Shown here piece by piece: positions 9,624 to 18,329 of a stretch of 64,000 nucleotides of DNA. The position numbers were made by a program, and so were the translations under genes. The DNA is from Verrucomicrobiales bacterium. GTDB lineage: Bacteria > Verrucomicrobiota > Verrucomicrobiia > Limisphaerales > CAIMTB01. Location of the stretch: the NCBI GenBank assembly GCA_016795425.1, contig JAEUHG010000123.1, forward strand, positions 53,152 to 117,151. The letters run 5' to 3'. The notes below the pieces were generated by a model, which saw only the letters and a list, made by a program, of their open reading frames with translations, had not been told where the DNA came from and did not search any database. How positions within the stretch are numbered: position 1 is the stretch's first letter; each line of letters begins with the position of its first letter.

Positions 9624-10877
9624 ATGGACTTCACTGAGAACAACCTTGAATCGACCTTGCGGCGGGCTCCGAAGCCGGTGCCGCCTCCGGGGTTGGCGGC
9701 GAAAATTACGGAGACTCTGCGGCACCAACCCCGGTCGGGGCATGGCGCGGCGAGTCGAGTAGCGACGGGGCGGGGGTGGACCTCCGCGGGAGGTTGGAGG
9801 CGATGGTGGCCGATTGCTCTGCCCGCTGCCGTAACGGCGGCGTTCGCTGTGACCTGGGCCGTTCAACGCGCGGAGGTCGATCGCCTCGGAGAAGAGGCCC
9901 CGCGGCTTCGCGAACCGGTGGCGGAGGCCCCCGTGGTCGCGACCACGCCAGCTACGGCTCCGGTTCCCGGTGTTGCGGAATCCGCGCCCTCGGTGGAGGC
10001 CGCGGAACTGGCGCGCCTGAGAACGCTGGCGGCCGACCTGGCGACCGAGGTTTCCGCGGTGGACGCCATGCGAACCAACATCGCGGATCTGACGAGAGAA
10101 TTGGCCAGTCGACGCCAGCAACTGTCCCCCGAAATGCAGGAAGTCGATGCCCAGCGGAATCGGGCGCGCTCCATCATGTGCGTCAACAACCTGAAGCAGC
10201 TCGGTTTGGCGGTGCGCATTTACGCCACCGACAACAGTGATCAGTTCCCGCGGGACGTGTTTTCGCTCACCAACGAGATCGGATCGCCGAAGGTCCTGGT
10301 TTGCGGCGAGGATACGGGTCGCGAGGCGGCTGAGAACTGGTCGAGCTTCACCATGGCGAATTGTTCCTACGAGTTTCTCGCTCCCGGTCCCGGGGCTCAC
10401 GAAACTGAACCCGATCGAGTGATGTTTCGTTGTCCCATTCACGGACACGTCACGTTATGTGACGGTTCTGTGCAGCAGTCGGTCGCCGTCAAGCATCCGG
10501 AAAGGTTGGTATGGCGGGACGGCAAACTCTACCTAGTGAACGAGACCCATAACTCCACTCTTCATTCGACGGTGGTCGGCCCGCGCGGGGAGATGCCGGA
10601 TGAAATGCGTGCACGATACGGATTGCCTCCGCGGACGCAGGTGGGAGCGGTGAAGATCGTCGACGCGCAGGGCAATGTGGTGAGCGTCGATGATCCCGGG
10701 GATTTCTTGGTTACCGAAGGACCGAATCCTCCCTCGGCCAACCCGACCCATCCACCCGGTCGCCAATTCTTGATGAGCCCGGAACTCATGCGGCGGTATG
10801 GACTGGTTCCCAACGAGCCTCTCGCCCCGGCCAAGGAGGAACCCGTCGAGGCTCCCGTGGCCCCCCCTCAACCTTGA
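9624..10877 (+). CDS. Putative anti-sigma membrane protein with pseudopilin (DUF1559-like) module
   Basis: This 417-residue protein lies 38 bases after the ECF gene. The N-terminal 60 residues are a short cytoplasmic segment (MDFTENNLESTLRR...), followed by one membrane helix (61-80), a Pro/Ala-rich linker and a coiled-coil-like helix (about 125-180). The outer part carries IMCVNNLKQLGLAVRIYATDN (184-204, shown in part) and a GHVTLCDGSVQQS stretch (274-286). These are the hallmarks of the globular domain of prepilin-like proteins, without the prepilin leader. The position next to a sigma factor and the topology suggest an anti-sigma factor whose periplasmic sensor resembles a pseudopilin domain. 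That role is inferred; no zinc-finger anti-sigma motif is visible. Confidence 0.7.
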   Translation: MDFTENNLESTLRRAPKPVPPPGLAAKITETLRHQPRSGHGAASRVATGRGWTSAGGWRRWWPIALPAAVTAAFAVTWAVQRAEVDRLGEEAPRLREPVAEAPVVATTPATAPVPGVAESAPSVEAAELARLRTLAADLATEVSAVDAMRTNIADLTRELASRRQQLSPEMQEVDAQRNRARSIMCVNNLKQLGLAVRIYATDNSDQFPRDVFSLTNEIGSPKVLVCGEDTGREAAENWSSFTMANCSYEFLAPGPGAHETEPDRVMFRCPIHGHVTLCDGSVQQSVAVKHPERLVWRDGKLYLVNETHNSTLHSTVVGPRGEMPDEMRARYGLPPRTQVGAVKIVDAQGNVVSVDDPGDFLVTEGPNPPSANPTHPPGRQFLMSPELMRRYGLVPNEPLAPAKEEPVEAPVAPPQP

Positions 10878-10890
10878 ATCCTCCGCCCCG

Positions 10891-11574
10891 ATGACGACGC
10901 GCGCGTGGATATCGTCCGGTCTCTGGGTGATTGCCCTTTTGGCGGGCTGGGCTTGGTACACACAGGCACGAAACCTGGACGCGATTCGCTTGGAGGCCGG
11001 AGGCCTTGAGAAAGGCATTCAGGCCCCCGGCAGGGGGACGGCGATGGCGGATGGCGAGACGATGGTCGTCATCTCAGAGCCGGCTCCCACTTCGGTGGAG
11101 CGCCTGGAACTGATGCGGCTGCGAAATCGAGTGACGGAACTGCGCGAACGCCTCCGTGAACGGGAAAAAGTCTCGAACCAACTGCAGCAGTTGCAGACCC
11201 AGGTGGAAGCGCTGAGTCGCTATTCCAATGGACAATTTCCAGCGGGCTTCCGGCGGCGGCAGGATGCCCGAGCCATGGGCGGCGCCACCCCCGACGCGGC
11301 CTTGGAGACGTTTCTTTGGGCCCTGGAGCACCAGGATACCAACACCTTCCTGCAGTCCATCGAGCCCGGGCACCGCCGCCAGCTCGAGGCCCATCTGGCC
11401 AACGGCGGGTCCGGGGATTTCTTCAAAGAGGCAAAGGTCTTTCCCGGATTCCTGGTGATTGGGCGAACCAACCTGGCCCCCGATCTCGTCGAACTCAAAA
11501 TCGAGATCGGAAGCGGCGGGGCGTTGCCGATGAAATTCCACCTCGTGGACGGCGCCTGGCGGCTCTCGTTCTGA
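10891..11574 (+). CDS. Single-pass membrane protein of the ECF sigma cluster
   Basis: This 227-residue protein starts at the ATG at 10891, 13 bases after the preceding stop; this start puts a membrane helix at residues 8-24 (WISSGLWVIALLAGWAWY). A coiled-coil-like helix follows (about 70-108; LMRLRNRVTELRERLRERE). The C-terminal 100 residues (DAALETFLWALEHQDTNTFL...) resemble small ketosteroid-isomerase/NTF2-like folds ending in a beta strand FHLVDGAWRLSF. I do not recognise a named family. Its position as third gene of the sigma/anti-sigma set suggests a partner in envelope sensing. Confidence 0.75.
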   Translation: MTTRAWISSGLWVIALLAGWAWYTQARNLDAIRLEAGGLEKGIQAPGRGTAMADGETMVVISEPAPTSVERLELMRLRNRVTELRERLREREKVSNQLQQLQTQVEALSRYSNGQFPAGFRRRQDARAMGGATPDAALETFLWALEHQDTNTFLQSIEPGHRRQLEAHLANGGSGDFFKEAKVFPGFLVIGRTNLAPDLVELKIEIGSGGALPMKFHLVDGAWRLSF

Positions 11575-11603
11575 TACGGATGGGCGTCGCGCGCGGCCCG
11601 TTG

Positions 11604-13181
11604 TTATTTGGCGAATTCGACGCAGCGCACTTCGCGCACCAGTGTGACGCGAATCTGTCCGGGATACTGGAGCTCATCCTCGATCTTGCGACAGATGGCG
11701 CGCGCGAGGTGGAAGCTCTCGGCGTCGGTGAGTTGCTCGGAACGCACCATGACGCGGAGTTCGCGGCCGGCTTGAACCGCGAAACATTTCTCCACACCGG
11801 GGAATGACGCTCCGAGGCGCTCGAGATTCTCGACGCGCTTAAGGTAGGTGGACATCGTCTCGGAACGCGCACCGGGTCGGGAGGCGCTGATGGCGTCGGC
11901 AGCGCTGACGATGATTCCAAGCGGGCCTTCTGACTCGACTTCCTGGTGGTGGGAGGCGACGGCATTGACGATACGGGGGTCCTCGCCATTGCGGCGGACC
12001 AGCTCGGCGCCGACGATGGCGTGAGGCCCCTCGACCTCGTGGGTGACCGCTTTGCCGATGTCGTGAAGCAATCCGGCGCGTTTGGCGGCTTCGATATCCG
12101 ACGAAAGACCGAGTTCCGCGGCGATTAATCCGGCCAGGTGGGCGACTTCGATGGAGTGGTCGAGAATGTTTTGGGAGAACGAATGGCGGAAGCGCAGGCG
12201 GCCGAGCAGGCGCGAGGTTTCGACATGGACGGGAGCCAGGCCGAGTTTGGCGACGGCTTCCTCGCCGAGGCGCAGGATGGTTTCGTCCATCTCCTGCTGA
12301 ACGGCAATCACCACTTCCTCGATCCGGGTGGGATGAATGCGGCCGTCGGCAATGAGCCGCGCCATGGCTTCACGGGCGACGGCGCGGCGGACCGGATCGA
12401 AACCCGAGATGACCACCGCGTTGGGAGTGTCATCGATGAGCACGGTCACGCCGGTCGCAGCCTCGAAGGCCCGGATATTGCGGCCTTCGCGACCGATGAT
12501 GCGGCCTTTGATCTCATCGCTGGAAATGGCGATGGAGGTGGTGGTGCTTTCGAAGGTGTATTCACCGGCGTACCGCTGAACGACCGTGGCGAGGAGGGTG
12601 CGGGCTTTCGTTTCGGCACGCAGTTGCGCTTCTTCGAGAATGTGCCGACTCAGGTCCGCGGCGTCCCGTGCGGCATCGTCGCGCGCGTGGGCGAGGATTT
12701 GCCCGCGGGCTTCGTCGACGGACAGCCGCGCCACGCGCGCCAGTTCGTCCCGAAGCTGTTGCCGCAGTTGTTGATGTTCCGAGGCGAGGCGTTCGAGTTC
12801 GGTGCGTTGATTCTGAAGCTCTTCGGCCCGTCGGCGCAGACGTTCTTCCTCCGTCGCGAGCCGCTCGAGTTGCTGATTCACGATGCGCTCGCGTTCGGAA
12901 ACGCGTTTCTCAAAGTCATCGAGTTCCAGGCGGCGACGCGCCTGGAGTTGCTCGGCGTGCTCCCGGAGTTTGACGACCTCCTCATTGGCGAGCAGCCGGG
13001 CTTCGCGGGTGATGGAATCCGCCTCCCGGCGCGCCTCGGAGAGTAGGTTTTGCGCCCGATCCTCCATTTCGCGGCGCAAGCGATCGGATTCCCGGCGGTG
13101 GCGCACGAAAAGTACCACCGAACCGGCGGCGAGAAGGCCGCTGCCGCCCATGAGAAGATTGACGGACAACGACGGGTCCAT
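11604..13181 (-). CDS. rny: Ribonuclease Y
   Basis: This 525-residue protein has an N-terminal membrane anchor (about 5-26), a long Arg/Glu-rich coiled coil (about 30-200), a KH RNA-binding domain (about 218-280; EIKGRIIGREGRNIRAFE) and an HD phosphohydrolase domain (about 335-430; AGLLHDIGKAVTHE, with the HD metal ligands present). This is the full RNase Y architecture and normal length. The enzyme is an endoribonuclease that starts mRNA decay at the cytoplasmic membrane. It begins 3 bases after the stop of the 5-formyl-THF cyclo-ligase gene and is the last gene of a minus-strand group. Confidence 0.97.
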   Translation of the reverse strand: MDPSLSVNLLMGGSGLLAAGSVVLFVRHRRESDRLRREMEDRAQNLLSEARREADSITREARLLANEEVVKLREHAEQLQARRRLELDDFEKRVSERERIVNQQLERLATEEERLRRRAEELQNQRTELERLASEHQQLRQQLRDELARVARLSVDEARGQILAHARDDAARDAADLSRHILEEAQLRAETKARTLLATVVQRYAGEYTFESTTTSIAISSDEIKGRIIGREGRNIRAFEAATGVTVLIDDTPNAVVISGFDPVRRAVAREAMARLIADGRIHPTRIEEVVIAVQQEMDETILRLGEEAVAKLGLAPVHVETSRLLGRLRFRHSFSQNILDHSIEVAHLAGLIAAELGLSSDIEAAKRAGLLHDIGKAVTHEVEGPHAIVGAELVRRNGEDPRIVNAVASHHQEVESEGPLGIIVSAADAISASRPGARSETMSTYLKRVENLERLGASFPGVEKCFAVQAGRELRVMVRSEQLTDAESFHLARAICRKIEDELQYPGQIRVTLVREVRCVEFAK

Positions 13182-13184
13182 GGG

Positions 13185-13781
13185 TCACGACTTGCCGCAG
13201 TCGATCAAGGGAAGCCAGAGTTCTGGAGTCACGAGCAAGTGTACATTTACGTCATGGGCGGCCGTCGGCACTTCATCGACGATCTGTTGGTCGAACGCGA
13301 TTCCCCAACGCCGCGCGCCTGTTGCTCGGGCCAGAAGCCGGTCGAAGAAGCCCTTACCGCGACCCAGCCGCCGCCCCGTGCGATCGAAAGCTACCCCAGG
13401 AACCAGGATCAAGTCCAGTCGGTCGATCCAACGCACAGGGGCGTCAGGGGGGGGTTCCAGAACTCCGAAGGGTCCCGGTCGGAGCCGTTCGGCAACGGGC
13501 GCCACGGCCGGTTCATAGTCCTGGGACTTCGGGTTCCATCGTGGCAGCAGGACTTCGCGGCCCGAGGTCGCCGCGATTTGGAGGGCCGGCAAGACATCTA
13601 TTTCGTCCGGCAACGCGACAAATCCGAGCAATGGCCCCCCCCTAAGGAAGGTTTCCGAGGCCAGCAACCGCGTGCGGACCGCCGCGCTGGCCCGCTGCCG
13701 AACCGGGTCCGGGAGAGTCGACAATCGCGCCCGAACCTCGGTGCGCAAGTGGCGTTTGGCTTCAGTCACGGCGTCATGCAT
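13185..13781 (-). CDS. ygfA: 5-formyltetrahydrofolate cyclo-ligase
   Basis: This 198-residue protein converts 5-formyl-THF to 5,10-methenyl-THF with ATP. The hallmark nucleotide-binding signature RRLGRGKGFFDRLL (about 142-155) and the preceding LDLILVPGVAFD strand are intact, with a basic N-terminal helix (KRHLRTEVRARL). Its length is typical. It lies between rarA and rny on the same strand and nearly touches rny. In many bacteria this gene is linked to 6S RNA, and a probable 6S RNA lies about 2.7 kb upstream here. Confidence 0.95.
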   Translation of the reverse strand: MHDAVTEAKRHLRTEVRARLSTLPDPVRQRASAAVRTRLLASETFLRGGPLLGFVALPDEIDVLPALQIAATSGREVLLPRWNPKSQDYEPAVAPVAERLRPGPFGVLEPPPDAPVRWIDRLDLILVPGVAFDRTGRRLGRGKGFFDRLLARATGARRWGIAFDQQIVDEVPTAAHDVNVHLLVTPELWLPLIDCGKS

Positions 13782-13861
13782 GAAATCGCTGAAGGATGGG
13801 CAGACGTTGGGGTGAGTGCGTCATCGGCGAAACGAGTAAGGGCCGATTCAGCCAGCAGCCG

Positions 13862-15295
13862 TCATGGCGGTGCGATGGGTGGGCGGACGGCATCGAGTTG
13901 GGCGCGCCATTGCGCCACCCGATCCCGAATCTTCTTTTCATGCCCTTGCTCGGTGGGTTGGTAATATTTCCGGGCGGCGCCGAGATAATCCTGGGCCACG
14001 AAATGACCGGGGTGCGCGTGGGAATACTCGTAGCCGGTCCCGTGGCCAAGGCGTTCAGCGCCCTTGTAGTGAGCGTCCTTGAGTGCCGGCGGAACCGGCA
14101 GCGTTCGACCCGCACGAACGTCCTCTAGCGCGGCATCCACGGCGACAATGGCGGAATTGCTCTTGTGGGCGGTGGCGAGGTAGATGGTGGCTTCGGCGAC
14201 CGGAATCCGAGCTTCCGGCCAACCGACGAATTCCGAGGCGTCGTGGGCGGCCACCGTGACGACCAGAGCCAGCGGGTCCGCCAGTCCGATGTCCTCGGCG
14301 GCAAGGATCATCAGGCGACGTGTAATAAAGCGGGGGTCTTCGCCGGCGTGGATCATCTTGGCCAGCCAATAAAGGGCGGCATCGACGTCGGAGCCGCGCA
14401 CCGATTTGATGAAAGCGGAGATGGTATCGTAGTGGGCGTCCCCGTCCCCGTCGTAGACCACCGCCTTCTTCTGAATACACTGCTCCGCGATGGCGAGCGT
14501 GATGCGGGTGACGCCGTCGGGATCGGGTGCGGTCGTCAACGCGGCGATCTCGAGGGAGTTGAGCGACTTTCGACCGTCGCCGTCGGAGACCCGGGCGAGG
14601 TGGGCGAGGGCCTCCGGTTGGGCTTCGATACGAAGATGGCCGAGTCCGCGCTCGGCGTCCTGCAGAGCCCGATGGAGCAGGACCAGGATATCGGCTTCGG
14701 AAAGCGGTTGCAGTTCGAACACCTGGGATCGGGACACCAAGGGCGCGTTGACGAAGAAGAACGGGTTATGGGTGGTGGCACCGATGAGCCGGACGACACC
14801 GGCCTCGACGTCAGGCAGGAGCACATCCTGCTGGGCCTTGTTGAAGCGATGAATTTCGTCGATGAACAAGAGGGTGGGCTGTCCCGTGTTGGCGAGGCGG
14901 TTGGCGGCATTGGCGAGTACCCGCCGCATCTCGGCGACATTGGATTCGACACCGCTGAGGCGTTCGAACCGGCAGCGGGTCTGGTTGGCGATGATCTGCG
15001 CCAGCGAGGTTTTCCCGGTGCCCGGCGGGCCGTAAAAGATAACCGATTGGACGCGATCGGCTTCGATGGCGCGTCGGAGCAATTGGCCGGCGGCGAGGAT
15101 GTGCTGCTGACCGGCATATTCGTCGAGGTTTCTGGGCCTCATGCGGGCCGCAAGCGGGGCGGGGCGGTGGGAGGGCACGGGTATGGGGTCAACCGGGTCC
15201 TGGGGACGACCGGATCCTTCCGAACCTTCGTCTCGGGAACGCTCTGGCGGCCGGCCTGATGATGGTGATGCGGCAAACAGATCGCCCTGTCCCAT
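13862..15295 (-). CDS. rarA: Replication-associated recombination protein A (RarA/MgsA AAA+ ATPase)
   Basis: This 477-residue clamp-loader-like ATPase acts at stalled replication forks. After a low-complexity 45-residue N-terminus come LAARMRPRNLDEYAGQQHIL (48-67), Walker A GPPGTGKTS (89-97), Walker B LLFIDEIHRF (about 142-151), and the C-terminal MgsA domain including ARKYYQPTEQG near the end. The first in-frame ATG at 15295 leaves about 100 bases to the divergent histidine kinase, which should hold both promoters. Only 80 bases separate it from the cyclo-ligase gene, consistent with a rarA-ygfA-rny unit. Confidence 0.96.
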   Translation of the reverse strand: MGQGDLFAASPSSGRPPERSRDEGSEGSGRPQDPVDPIPVPSHRPAPLAARMRPRNLDEYAGQQHILAAGQLLRRAIEADRVQSVIFYGPPGTGKTSLAQIIANQTRCRFERLSGVESNVAEMRRVLANAANRLANTGQPTLLFIDEIHRFNKAQQDVLLPDVEAGVVRLIGATTHNPFFFVNAPLVSRSQVFELQPLSEADILVLLHRALQDAERGLGHLRIEAQPEALAHLARVSDGDGRKSLNSLEIAALTTAPDPDGVTRITLAIAEQCIQKKAVVYDGDGDAHYDTISAFIKSVRGSDVDAALYWLAKMIHAGEDPRFITRRLMILAAEDIGLADPLALVVTVAAHDASEFVGWPEARIPVAEATIYLATAHKSNSAIVAVDAALEDVRAGRTLPVPPALKDAHYKGAERLGHGTGYEYSHAHPGHFVAQDYLGAARKYYQPTEQGHEKKIRDRVAQWRAQLDAVRPPIAPP

Positions 15296-15396
15296 GGAGG
15301 GAGGTTAGCCGAGGCGCCGAGTCATGCCCAAACGGAAAACCGGGTTCCATCACATCCGCCTTCCGTTAGCCAGGGGCTTCTCGGCATTCTTCCGCC

Positions 15397-16332
15397 ATGA
15401 CCGTCGATGTCCCGGAATTGGAGATCATCGAAACAAAAGCTCTTGGCACGGCCGAGGGGGCGCTGGTGGATCACCATTCCTTATTGAACCTGCTGCACGT
15501 CCTCGATGCTGAACTGCAATTGCTCGGGTTGTCGCTGGAAGGGCAGGCAGGCGCGCTCGCCCGATCGTTGGATCGAACCTCGGAATTCGCGGCTAACCTG
15601 AAGGATCGTGATCGGACCCTCGCTTTGGCGGGTGCGGTCGATGCCGGTGCCGAATTGATTCTGGAGGAGGTGGCGGAGTTGTTGAATCGGTACCCGGCCC
15701 GCCGCCATGAACCGGAGGTGGCCGACGCCGAGGCGAGCATCATGGGGGTGCTTGATATTTTCCGCGCCCGATGCCGTGAGGTTATGTCGCGGTCCGTCGA
15801 CCCCGGCCGCTGGGACGACTTCGAGGTAGCCGTATTGCGGCAGAAATTCCTGCAGGTGTTCCGGGCCATGGAGACCCATGGTCGGGAACGGTTTCATATC
15901 GCCTACAATCTCGCCCTGCAGGGGCCGCAGGATTACTACGTCGATTTCAAATTGGAGGGGGTGGATGGGACGAAGGTGAGGCTGCCGAGCGTCTTCGTCG
16001 ACGTCATGAGGGACCTCATTGCCAATGCGCGCAAGTACACGGCGCCGGGAGGTTTGATAATCGCCAACCTGCATCAAAGCGCAACGGAAGTGCGGTTCGT
16101 GGTTCTCGATACCGGGCGCGGCATTCCTGAGGCGGAGATTTCAAGGGTCGTGGAATTCGGGTATCGCGCCAGCAACGTGCAGGATGTACGCACCCGAGGT
16201 GGAGGATTTGGGCTGACCAAGGCCTACTTAGTCACCCGCCGGTTTGGCGGCCGTTTCTGGATCGCCTCAAGGCAAGGGGTTGGCACCCGCATTCGGATCG
16301 TGATTCCCAACCCGGCGACTGCGAGTCATTGA
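15397..16332 (+). CDS. Orphan soluble histidine kinase-like protein
   Basis: This 311-residue protein has no membrane segment. The C-terminal 140 residues form a GHKL ATPase domain: N box VMRDLIANARKYT, G1 box VLDTGRGIPE and G2 box GGGFGLTKAYLVTRRFGG. The N-terminal helices include VDHHSLLNLLHVLDAEL (24-40). This looks like a dimerisation/phosphoacceptor helix with His26 or His27 as candidate acceptor, although the usual H-E/D-L-R-x-P is absent. No receiver-domain partner lies nearby. A cytoplasmic sensor kinase is the best description; the stimulus and partner are unknown. Confidence 0.85.
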   Translation: MTVDVPELEIIETKALGTAEGALVDHHSLLNLLHVLDAELQLLGLSLEGQAGALARSLDRTSEFAANLKDRDRTLALAGAVDAGAELILEEVAELLNRYPARRHEPEVADAEASIMGVLDIFRARCREVMSRSVDPGRWDDFEVAVLRQKFLQVFRAMETHGRERFHIAYNLALQGPQDYYVDFKLEGVDGTKVRLPSVFVDVMRDLIANARKYTAPGGLIIANLHQSATEVRFVVLDTGRGIPEAEISRVVEFGYRASNVQDVRTRGGGFGLTKAYLVTRRFGGRFWIASRQGVGTRIRIVIPNPATASH

Positions 16333-16460
16333 GGGGGCTGGATCCGCGGGACTACTGCGCGACAACGACATTCGCGGCCGGAGGGTGGGGCCCCATGGTC
16401 CTCCTTTGACCGGCGGGACGGGTTGAGTCGAGTCATTCGCGACGGATCCAAGGCATGGAA

Positions 16461-16494
16461 ACAAAAAAATAGACCCGGCGCTGGCGCCGGGTCT
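16461..16494 (-). terminator. Intrinsic terminator of the 6S RNA
   Basis: A perfect 10-bp stem, AGACCCGGCG/CGCCGGGTCT with a four-base loop, occupies 16471-16494. Read on the minus strand it is followed at once by ATTTTTTTGTTT. Only the minus-strand orientation places the T-run after the stem. Confidence 0.9.
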
Positions 16495-16687
16495 TAGAGG
16501 ATGCCCCACCGTAAATGCCGTGTGGGTACAGTTCCTGTGAACTGCGAGGAACAAGGCGGGACGAGCTCGGTGGCTTACGACGTCCAGTGAAGGCCTGTCG
16601 GCCACCATCAGAGCCGATGCCCCTGTTTTTTGAGCTTACGGTTCAAGGACTTTGTCTCCATCGCGAGCATGGGCAGGGCAAATCTTT
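16495..16687 (-). ncRNA. ssrS: Probable 6S RNA
   Basis: A non-coding minus-strand transcript of about 190 nt is bounded by a strong terminator. Its ends pair through TGCCCTGCC (16680-16672) with GGTGGGGCA (16510-16502), allowing G-U pairs. An inner stem pairs GTCCTTGAAC (about 16650) with GTTCACAGGAAC (about 16540), and the tip forms TCGGC/GCCGA around 16600-16620. A long irregular double hairpin interrupted by a central bubble is the shape of 6S RNA, which binds the housekeeping sigma-RNA polymerase holoenzyme and lowers transcription in stationary phase. Placement upstream of rarA and ygfA on the same strand matches known 6S neighbourhoods. No covariance-model search was possible. Confidence 0.65.
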
Positions 16688-17086
16688 GAAAGCTTCGGAA
16701 AGAACAGACCGAACTCGGTCGACGTCTCAATTAGGCACCCGCTGTTCGGTTTCTCAAGGTGGAAATCGGCGGAATCCAGAAAAAGATGAGTCGATGTTTT
16801 TTTCATTGCCGATCCTGAGTCTTGGAGCGGCATTGCCAATTGAACAACCTGTCCGAATATTGGCGGGCAACGCGACCCGTACCGAGCCGTTTCGATTCGA
16901 TTCGATTCCATCGCCACAACCACGCTGATGCACTCCTGCCTGGCCTTCATTTTTTCTCGCACTCACGGAGTGGAGACTGCCTGCGACCATCGGGCGTGCA
17001 CTCCGCGGCACGCCGGATCGTCGACCGAAATGCGACATGGCGGTGCCCGCGAATGGGCCGCCGAAGATCTGCCCCGAGGGACGAAG
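16688..17086. other. Intergenic region upstream of the 6S RNA and the PQQ-repeat gene
   Basis: This region should contain the minus-strand 6S promoter. A 6-bp inverted repeat GACCGA/TCGGTC sits at 16707-16720, and TTGAGA occurs on the minus strand at about 16731. The leader of the PQQ-repeat gene follows. A plus-strand frame extends upstream to 16928 but its translation there looks non-protein-like, so it is not annotated. Confidence 0.4.
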
Positions 17087-18298
17087 ATGAACGAGGAGAC
17101 CCTGCCGGGTGAGGGAGCGAGACGGGGTGGTTGGCTTCATGGTTCCCAACGTGGGTGGGTCCCGGTTCCTGGGATCTTGTGGGCCGTCGTGATTGCCCTG
17201 GGTTGTGCCAGCCCGTTCGCGGAAGCAGCGCCGATGGCCACGCCGGCGGACCGGTGGCCGTCCTTTCGCGGGGATCCTTCGTTATCTGCCGTCAGCGACG
17301 CCAGGCTGCCCGCGTCGCCGGTATTGAAATGGAGCTTCAAGGCGGGCGGTCCGGTCAAATCCACGGCCGCCATCGTCGGAGGTGTGGTCTATGTCGGATC
17401 CGAGGATGCCAAGGTGTACGCCCTGAGGCTTTCCGATGGCACCAAAGTGTGGGAGTTCGCGGCCGACGGCCCGGTGCTGTCGTCGCCGCTGGTTCACGGC
17501 GACCGGCTTTACATCGGCTCGGCGGGCACCAACCTGTTTGCACTCGACACCAAGAACGGCAAGGAGGTGTGGCGTTACGGCATTGAGGGCGAGTTCAAAA
17601 GCAGTGCGAACGTGTTTCCATCACCCAAAGGCAATGGCCAGTGGCTGGTGATCGGCGGCTATGACAACAAACTGCACTGCATCGATGCCTCCACCGGAAA
17701 AGGCGTTTGGTCTTACGAAACCGGGAACTTCGTGAACGGCGCCCCGGCGGTGGCCGACGGACTCACCGCGTTCGGTGGTTGTGATGCCATCGTCCACGTC
17801 GTGAATCTGGCCGACGGCACCAAGGCGCGGGAAGTGGAGGCGGGTGCCTACATCATCGGTTCAGCGGCGGTGGTGGACGGAATCGCGTATGTCGGTCACT
17901 ACGAAAATGAATTCCTGGCGATCGACCTCAGGAAGGGTGAGGTTCGCTGGCGCTACCGGGATCGGAACTTCCCTTACGGAGGGTCCCCCGCGGTGACGGC
18001 GGACCGTGTGATCTTCGGTGGACGCGACAAGCGGGTGCATTGTGTCGATCGAGCGACTGGCAAGGCGGTGTGGACCTTCGGAACGCGGGGTAAAGTGGAA
18101 AGCTCGCCCGTGGTGGCGAGAGACCAAGTCGTGGTGGGATCGGACGATGGTCGGGTCTACCTGCTGGGCTTGAAGGATGGGAGGGAGGTTTGGAGCTACG
18201 AGATCGGACAACCGGTCCAAAGTTCGCCCGCGGTGGTGAATGATCGCATGGTGATCGGCGCGGATGACGGCAGTGTGTACTGCTTTGGTGGTCCCTGA
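17087..18298 (+). CDS. Secreted PQQ-like beta-propeller repeat protein
   Basis: This 403-residue protein uses the ATG at 17087, which has GAGGG seven bases upstream and places a hydrophobic export segment at about residues 27-48. After PADRWPSFRGDPSLSAVS come seven or more PQQ/BamB-type blades, each with a G.vyvGs.dg.vyalD..tGk..W pattern (for example VVYVGSEDAKVYALRLSDGTKVWEF). There is no sign of a catalytic quinoprotein calcium site. It is probably a periplasmic or surface binding protein. It lies 31 bases upstream of the alkyltransferase-like gene, but a functional link is not evident. Confidence 0.9.
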   Translation: MNEETLPGEGARRGGWLHGSQRGWVPVPGILWAVVIALGCASPFAEAAPMATPADRWPSFRGDPSLSAVSDARLPASPVLKWSFKAGGPVKSTAAIVGGVVYVGSEDAKVYALRLSDGTKVWEFAADGPVLSSPLVHGDRLYIGSAGTNLFALDTKNGKEVWRYGIEGEFKSSANVFPSPKGNGQWLVIGGYDNKLHCIDASTGKGVWSYETGNFVNGAPAVADGLTAFGGCDAIVHVVNLADGTKAREVEAGAYIIGSAAVVDGIAYVGHYENEFLAIDLRKGEVRWRYRDRNFPYGGSPAVTADRVIFGGRDKRVHCVDRATGKAVWTFGTRGKVESSPVVARDQVVVGSDDGRVYLLGLKDGREVWSYEIGQPVQSSPAVVNDRMVIGADDGSVYCFGGP

Positions 18299-18329
18299 AG
18301 CGGGGTAGACGCGGCACGGGGCTCTGGAT

